Positions 5,269-10,118 of a stretch of DNA of 10,118 nucleotides are shown here, piece by piece. The first letter of the stretch is position 1. Every line of letters begins with the position of its first letter. This DNA comes from Fidelibacterota bacterium (GTDB lineage Bacteria > Fidelibacterota > UBA2242). The notes under the pieces are model-generated. The model was not told the origin of the DNA. It made no database searches and saw nothing but the letters and a program-made list of their open reading frames with translations. Location of the stretch: positions 1 through 10,118 of the forward strand of contig QNCV01000066.1 of the NCBI GenBank assembly GCA_003645845.1. The letters run 5' to 3'. Made by a program: the position numbers and the translations under genes.

Positions 5269-5512
5269 GGTTCATTTCGTGAAAAAAAAATGACTGAATT
5301 AAGCTGTAAAAAGTTGTTACCGGCTGGTGAGTTAAATTCATTTACGTGTAAACATTGAGATTATTTTCCAAGATATTCCGGATATATTGTGGCAAATGGA
5401 TCCGAATAAAAACTCTATAAACGGATAATAGTTGAGAAAATTGTGCCATACAATTTAAAAAAGATGTAAATTCGACCATGAGTTTTTTGGTTTTGGAAAA
5501 GGTTAGTTGAAA

Positions 5513-5950
5513 ATGAGAGAGAGGCGTCTCGCGCGTGAAATAGCGCTGCAAGCCATGTATGCCCAGGAAATATCCGGGGACAGTATCAAAGTTGTCGAAA
5601 CCAACATTATTGACAATTCGGAAGAACTTCCCGAAGAACTGAAGTCCTTTGCCCGGCAGATATTTCAATCCACGACCCTTCATAAAAAAGAATTAGACCA
5701 ATACATCAAAGCCAAGTCAGAGAACTGGGATTTTGAACGAATTGCCGTGATTGACCGTTTGGTTATCCGAATGGCTATCTGCGAGTTTCTGTACTTCGAT
5801 GATATTCCACCCAAGGTATCCATCTCCGAGGCCATCGAAATTGCGAAAAGGTTCTCAACGGACGACAGCAGCGCTTTTGTAAATGGCATACTCGATGCCG
5901 TTTTACATATGATCGCCGAGGAATCCGGTATTCCCAGACAGGAAGAATAG
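5513..5950 (+). CDS. nusB: Transcription antitermination factor NusB
   Basis: NusB binds boxA RNA with NusE (S10) and supports antitermination of rRNA operons. The N-terminal RRLAREIALQAMYAQE is the conserved RNA-binding helix. The C-terminal half carries DRLVIRMAICEFLYFDDIPPKVSISEAIEIAKRFS and the closing SSAFVNGILDAV, both family hallmarks. Length, 145 residues from ATG 5513, is normal. An in-frame TTG at 5507 would add two residues; AAAAGG (5497-5502) is 10 nt from the ATG and 4 nt from the TTG. I prefer the ATG because family members begin close to RRxAR. It is not next to ribH, a common partner elsewhere. secA begins 103 nt downstream. Confidence 0.95.
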   Translation: MRERRLAREIALQAMYAQEISGDSIKVVETNIIDNSEELPEELKSFARQIFQSTTLHKKELDQYIKAKSENWDFERIAVIDRLVIRMAICEFLYFDDIPPKVSISEAIEIAKRFSTDDSSAFVNGILDAVLHMIAEESGIPRQEE

Positions 5951-6053
5951 GCATCGGAAATTCTTTTTCGTCAACGATTGATAAATGTAATCGGACAAGA
6001 TGAATTAAATCTCTTTTAATATCATTTCCATAAAGAAATAGGACTGGAGCAAT

Positions 6054-9000
6054 ATGAATATTGGATCGTGGTTGACATCGATTTTTGGGACATCTTCGGA
6101 ACGTGAAATCAAAAAGATTCTTCCCCTTGTTCAGAAAATTAATGAAATCTACCCGACATTAAGCGATAAATCCATTGAGCAGCTGCGGGCCCGCACAGCG
6201 GAGTTCAGGCAGATGGTCGCCGAGGCTCGTGAAGCGGCCGAAAATGAATTGGCGGAGTCCAATCTTGATCGCAGTGAAGTCAGGAAAAGAATAATTGCTG
6301 CGGAAAATGATGTGCTGGATGAAATTTTGCCCGAAGCCTACGCCATGGTAAAAGAGGTTTGCCGGCGGTTGGTTGGGCAGGAATGGAATGTTGTCGGGCA
6401 GAAAATTCGTTGGGCAATGATTCCCTATGATGTGCAGTTGATCGGCGGTATTGTTTTACATCAGGGAAAAATTGCCGAAATGAAAACCGGCGAGGGAAAA
6501 ACACTGGTGGCCACATTGCCTGTTTATCTGAATGCACTGACAGGGCGGGGTGTTCATCTTGTTACGGTAAATGACTATCTGGCGCAACGTGACAGCGAAT
6601 GGATGGGGCGAATATATACCGAGTTGGGATTGACTGTCGGATGTATTCTGAACAGTATGGACAATGAACAACGCAAGGAGATGTACAGCCGGGATATAAC
6701 CTATGGTACCAATAATGAATTTGGGTTCGATTACCTGCGGGATAATATGGCCATTTCGGTTGAGGACCAGGTGCAGCGTGAGTATTATTATTGTATTGTC
6801 GATGAGGTCGATAATATTCTCATCGATGAAGCCCGGACGCCGTTGATCATTTCCGGACCGGTATCCAGCTCCCGACACGAGAAATTCGATAAATTGAATC
6901 CGGCGATTGCCAGCCTGGTACGCAGTCAGCGGGATAATGTCACCCGGATACTGTCGGAATTACCGGATACATTGGAAAATGTCAAAAAGCCCGAAGAGTT
7001 GGCGCGGAAACTCTATGTCGCATCTCAGGGAATGCCGAAAAACCGGCGATTGCGAAAGCTACTGGAAGATTCCGACTATCAACGCCTGCTACAGCAGGGA
7101 GAACGGGAGTTTCTGCTTCTCACCAATTCCAAGACCGGTCAGACTATAAGCCAAGACGAATTCTTTGAAGATTTATATTACTATGTTGAAGAGAAGCAGC
7201 ACAATATTACCCTGACGCCGAAAGGCGAAGAGAAACTGGCTTCGTTACTGGGCATCAAGATTGAGGAATTGATCATTCCCGATCTGGCGGAGGAATTTGT
7301 TAAAATCGATGAAGATCCCAATCTGACCGACGCCCAGAAAGAATCGAAGAAAATGGAGATTGATCAGAAGCACTCAGAAATCTCCGACCGGTTTCACAAT
7401 ATTTCCCAGCTGTTACGGGCGTACACTCTCTATGAAAAAGATGTCGAATATGTCGTTCAGGACGGAAAAGTCCTGATTGTCGACGAATTCACCGGACGGA
7501 TTTTGCCGGGCCGGCGATACAGCGACGGACTGCATCAGGCGATTGAGGCCAAAGAAAGGGTTAAGGTCGAAGCGGAAACTCAGACTTTCGCAACTATTAC
7601 AATTCAGAACTATTTCCGAATGTATGATAAACTGGCCGGTATGACCGGAACTGCTTTGACGGAAGCGGCGGAATTTGATGATATTTATAAACTTGGTGTC
7701 GTAGCAATTCCCACCAACAAACCCTGTGTCCGGCATGATTATGAAGATCAGGTTTATAAGACCCGGCGGGAAAAATACAATGCCATCCTCAATGAAATCG
7801 AGGATTCTTATCATCGTGGGCAACCGGTTTTGGTGGGGACTATCAGTGTCGAGGTTTCCGAGACGATCAGCCGGATGCTCAAGCGCCGGGGCATACCGCA
7901 CAATGTTCTGAATGCCAAACAGCATAAACGGGAGGCGGAGATTGTTGCCCGGGCGGGTGAAAAATCTGCGATAACCATTGCGACCAATATGGCCGGTCGA
8001 GGAACGGATATTAAGCTCGGCGAAGGTGTTAAGGAAGTTGGGGGTTTGTATATCATTGGGACTGAGCGGCACGAATCCCGTCGGATTGATTTGCAGCTGC
8101 GTGGGCGAAGTGGTCGGCAGGGTGATCCGGGAGCGTCACGGTTTTTTCTGTCGCTGGAAGATGATCTGATGAGGCTTTTCAATTCCGAACGGATTGCGTC
8201 AATTATGGACAGGATGGGAATCGAAGAGGGACAAGTCATTACTCACCCGATGGTTACCCGCTCGATTGAACGGGCTCAGAAAAAAGTTGAGGGTCGTAAC
8301 TTCAGCATCCGAAAACATCTTCTTGAATACGATGATGTCATGAATCAGCAGCGCGAGATAATCTATGACCGTCGCAATTATGCCCTGAAAGAGGATAATA
8401 TCAAGGACGAAATTTATGATATTCTCGAAGAGTGGGCCGGTGAACTGGTTGACAAATACATCGATCCGAAATTGCTTCCCGAAGAATGGAATTGGGATAA
8501 TCTGAGGACGGAACTGAGGAATACGTTGGGAATTGATCTGAATCCTGATGAATTATCGAACGTTCATGAGACCAATGTTGCTCAGGAAATCATCCAAAGG
8601 GCGAAAGATTATTACGAGCGGAAAGAGCAATATCTGGGTGCCGAGCAGCTGCGCTATCTGGAAAAATTTGTAATGCTCAGAACCATTGATGAAAAATGGC
8701 GGGACCACCTCTATTCCATGGATCAGTTGAAAGAGGGTATAAACTGGCGGGCCTACGGTCAGAAAGATCCGTTGCTTGAATATAAGGGCGAAGCCTATAA
8801 AGCCTTTGTTGAAATCATTGATGAAATTAACAAAGAATCATTACGCATGTGTTTCCGTGCTCAATTTGGCGGACCGCCTGTGGAACAGCAGCTTCGCCGT
8901 CCCCAGCGTTTTCAGATGCAGCACGAGGATTCCACCGGATTGGGATTGGCCGCCGGAGCCAGTCAGCAGCAGGAACTCCGGCGGATGCAATCCGACGACC

Positions 9001-9110
9001 GGCCCCGGAAGCAGGCGCCGGTACACGTGGGGAAAAAAATCGGACGCAATGATCCCTGTCCCTGCGGCAGCGGCAAAAAGTATAAAAAATGCCATGGAGC
9101 AAATCTTTAA
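6054..9110 (+). CDS. secA: Preprotein translocase ATPase SecA
   Basis: Motor ATPase that drives unfolded preproteins through SecYEG across the inner membrane. Domains in order: NBD1 with Walker A MKTGEGKT (143-150), TVNDYLAQRD and the Walker B/DEAD-like VDEVDNILIDEARTP (249-263); the preprotein cross-linking domain (about 267-460); NBD2 with VLVGTISVE, TNMAGRGTDI (644-653) and QLRGRSGRQGDPG (681-693); helical scaffold and wing domains; a variable linker rich in Q and R (about 940-990); and a C-terminal zinc-binding SEC-C motif NDPCPCGSGKKYKKCH (C1002, C1004, C1013, H1014), which binds SecB or ribosome. At 1018 residues it exceeds the roughly 900 of E. coli, mainly through about 80 extra residues at 287-375, as in Bacteroidota-type SecA. 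GGAG lies 4 nt before the ATG. The next gene overlaps its 3' end. Confidence 0.98.
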   Translation: MNIGSWLTSIFGTSSEREIKKILPLVQKINEIYPTLSDKSIEQLRARTAEFRQMVAEAREAAENELAESNLDRSEVRKRIIAAENDVLDEILPEAYAMVKEVCRRLVGQEWNVVGQKIRWAMIPYDVQLIGGIVLHQGKIAEMKTGEGKTLVATLPVYLNALTGRGVHLVTVNDYLAQRDSEWMGRIYTELGLTVGCILNSMDNEQRKEMYSRDITYGTNNEFGFDYLRDNMAISVEDQVQREYYYCIVDEVDNILIDEARTPLIISGPVSSSRHEKFDKLNPAIASLVRSQRDNVTRILSELPDTLENVKKPEELARKLYVASQGMPKNRRLRKLLEDSDYQRLLQQGEREFLLLTNSKTGQTISQDEFFEDLYYYVEEKQHNITLTPKGEEKLASLLGIKIEELIIPDLAEEFVKIDEDPNLTDAQKESKKMEIDQKHSEISDRFHNISQLLRAYTLYEKDVEYVVQDGKVLIVDEFTGRILPGRRYSDGLHQAIEAKERVKVEAETQTFATITIQNYFRMYDKLAGMTGTALTEAAEFDDIYKLGVVAIPTNKPCVRHDYEDQVYKTRREKYNAILNEIEDSYHRGQPVLVGTISVEVSETISRMLKRRGIPHNVLNAKQHKREAEIVARAGEKSAITIATNMAGRGTDIKLGEGVKEVGGLYIIGTERHESRRIDLQLRGRSGRQGDPGASRFFLSLEDDLMRLFNSERIASIMDRMGIEEGQVITHPMVTRSIERAQKKVEGRNFSIRKHLLEYDDVMNQQREIIYDRRNYALKEDNIKDEIYDILEEWAGELVDKYIDPKLLPEEWNWDNLRTELRNTLGIDLNPDELSNVHETNVAQEIIQRAKDYYERKEQYLGAEQLRYLEKFVMLRTIDEKWRDHLYSMDQLKEGINWRAYGQKDPLLEYKGEAYKAFVEIIDEINKESLRMCFRAQFGGPPVEQQLRRPQRFQMQHEDSTGLGLAAGASQQQELRRMQSDDRPRKQAPVHVGKKIGRNDPCPCGSGKKYKKCHGANL

Positions 9111-10118
9111 ACAGGCGATTGCTTCTGTTATTATTTTCCTTTTAACTTTTTTCGGGCGTGTATTTGCGGTATCCGAGGTTTCGCTGGTGTCATCGGCGGT
9201 TGCCCCGGGTGATACGGTTGAGATTCCGCTGGTTCTGTCCACATCGGAAACGGTTGCCGCCCTGCAGTGCCACATTCCGGAATTGCCGGGCAATCTGAGA
9301 TTATTGGAAGTCTGTTTTGAGAAAAAATCCCCGTTATTCAATAGCTGGAGTCTTTTTTCAAATCGGTTATACAACCGCTCAATAAAAATATTGGGGTTTG
9401 ACGAATCCCTAAACGGCATTACCGGCGACTGCTGCGAATTGGCTCGGTTAGTTGTTACAGCGGACAAAATCGCGAGTCCCGGAGTGTATTCCCTTGAGCT
9501 CGGTGGCTTATTGGTGATTAATCAGGACGGACAAATCCTTGCTTCAAATCCCGGAACCGGTTATTTGACCGTAAGCGAAACCGATGTTGTCTTTGATTTG
9601 CAGCGCGATTCCATCGGATATTACGATCAATCTACTCAGATTCGGATTCTGGTGTCAACTTTTACGAAAGTGGCCGGTTTTCAGTTCGATCTCGTTGACT
9701 CCGCTGATATTTTCAGGGGAATTGATTGTCAGAATCCGTTTGTGGACGGGTGGAATGTAGACTGCAGAGAATTGGATAACGGATCGCTGCGGATTCTGGC
9801 TTTCGGAGCCCCCGATACATTGTTGTCGGCCGGCAGTATTTTTCCATTAATTGTAAATGTGGGAACAAATCCGGATGTCCGGGGCGGCGCTTATCCGGTT
9901 TCCATTGAGAAAATCACTGTTTCCGATGAAAATGCCGAAAGCCTGAGCGGTGTTGGGAATACAGCAGGCGTTTACGTGGACAGTTTATTGCCGGCATCCT
10001 TTGATCTGCTGTTGCCCGGTGATAATTACACGGTATCCGCTGTTTGGGAAACCCAACATGTCTGGCAACGGAGTTCTTTCCCTCCGGCGAACGAAGCGAT
10101 TGTCTATGATTTGAATAT
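9094..10118 (+). CDS. Secreted protein with two cohesin-like domains (5' part, runs off window)
   Basis: The frame is open from ATG 9094 to the window end (341 codons seen). It starts with a Sec signal peptide: basic MEQIFKQ, hydrophobic AIASVIIFLLTFFG and RVFA, with likely cleavage after A25. Residues 28-160 (SLVSSAVAPGDTVEIPLVLS ... GVYSLELGGLLV) and 165-296 (TQIRILVSTF, VAGFQFDLV, LRILAFGAP ... AGSIFPLIVNVG) look like two cohesin-type beta-sandwiches. PASFDLLLPGDN from about 300 resembles the start of a fibronectin-III-like domain common in FCB exported proteins. Such proteins are often surface or outer-membrane linked and may end in a sorting domain or dockerin, not visible here. It overlaps secA by 17 nt in another frame; the ribosome binding site is weak. 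Exact function unknown. Confidence 0.8.
   Translation, partial: MEQIFKQAIASVIIFLLTFFGRVFAVSEVSLVSSAVAPGDTVEIPLVLSTSETVAALQCHIPELPGNLRLLEVCFEKKSPLFNSWSLFSNRLYNRSIKILGFDESLNGITGDCCELARLVVTADKIASPGVYSLELGGLLVINQDGQILASNPGTGYLTVSETDVVFDLQRDSIGYYDQSTQIRILVSTFTKVAGFQFDLVDSADIFRGIDCQNPFVDGWNVDCRELDNGSLRILAFGAPDTLLSAGSIFPLIVNVGTNPDVRGGAYPVSIEKITVSDENAESLSGVGNTAGVYVDSLLPASFDLLLPGDNYTVSAVWETQHVWQRSSFPPANEAIVYDLN

Larger units (their letters stand above)
5057..5512. other. Intergenic region with repeats, before nusB
   Basis: No confident gene. It starts with a T-run and the doubled motif CGCAAAGGCGCAAAG (5072-5086). Then come a palindromic repeat (5100-5218) containing a terminator-like hairpin, a GC-rich hairpin (5247-5268) and a 230-bp AT-rich stretch leading to nusB. 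A 22-codon frame (5290-5358) is open but its GGAGG lies about 19 nt upstream, too far for a normal start. No convincing promoter for nusB could be picked. Confidence 0.5.

Noticed and set aside
7413..8239. Long - strand frames inside secA and other genes
   Set aside because: They lie antisense to strongly conserved coding sequence and have no signals of their own.
1..10118. CRISPR array, rRNA gene or insertion sequence with transposase
   Set aside because: No regularly spaced repeats, rRNA signatures or transposase frames were seen on either strand.

Overview
This is a stretch of bacterial chromosome, about 47-50% GC by eye, dominated by core housekeeping genes on the + strand. Three features point to the FCB superphylum (Bacteroidota, Calditrichota, KSB1, Marinimicrobia, Zixibacteria and relatives): a short 278-residue primary sigma factor, a SecA with a long extra segment in its preprotein cross-linking domain, and a secreted cohesin-like protein. 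I cannot name the phylum. None of the three tRNA ends visible here encodes CCA.

Layout. Positions 1-24 are the 3' tail of a + strand tRNA cut by the window edge. Its 3' half is repeated at 120-177, but split in the T-loop by a 23-nt double hairpin. Positions 182-1107 hold no convincing gene; they contain a strong 68-nt imperfect palindrome (529-596) that looks somewhat like an integron attC site. On the - strand follow tRNA-Pro(TGG) (1405-1331), a tRNA-Pro 3'-half copy (1280-1224) and tRNA-Arg(TCT) (1181-1108). That copy is also split, at the same T-loop position, by a related 22-nt double hairpin. Divergent promoters between 1405 and 1571 appear to drive the tRNAs leftward and the sigma factor gene rightward.

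From 1571 the + strand carries rpoD and rpsU, then a hairpin, then a phosphohexomutase (GlmM-like), deoC and a small HNH nuclease gene packed as an operon. A 450-bp intergenic region follows, with a candidate terminator and a palindromic repeat. Next come nusB, secA and the 5' part of a gene for a secreted protein with two cohesin-like domains, which overlaps the end of secA and runs off the right edge.

Together the genes cover transcription initiation and antitermination (RpoD, NusB), translation (bS21, tRNAs), amino-sugar and deoxyribose phosphate metabolism, and protein export. The most unusual signal is the pair of tRNA 3'-half copies: two different tRNA families, in opposite orientations about 1.1 kb apart, each lie just downstream of an intact relative and are each interrupted between T-loop positions 56 and 57 by a similar miniature double hairpin.
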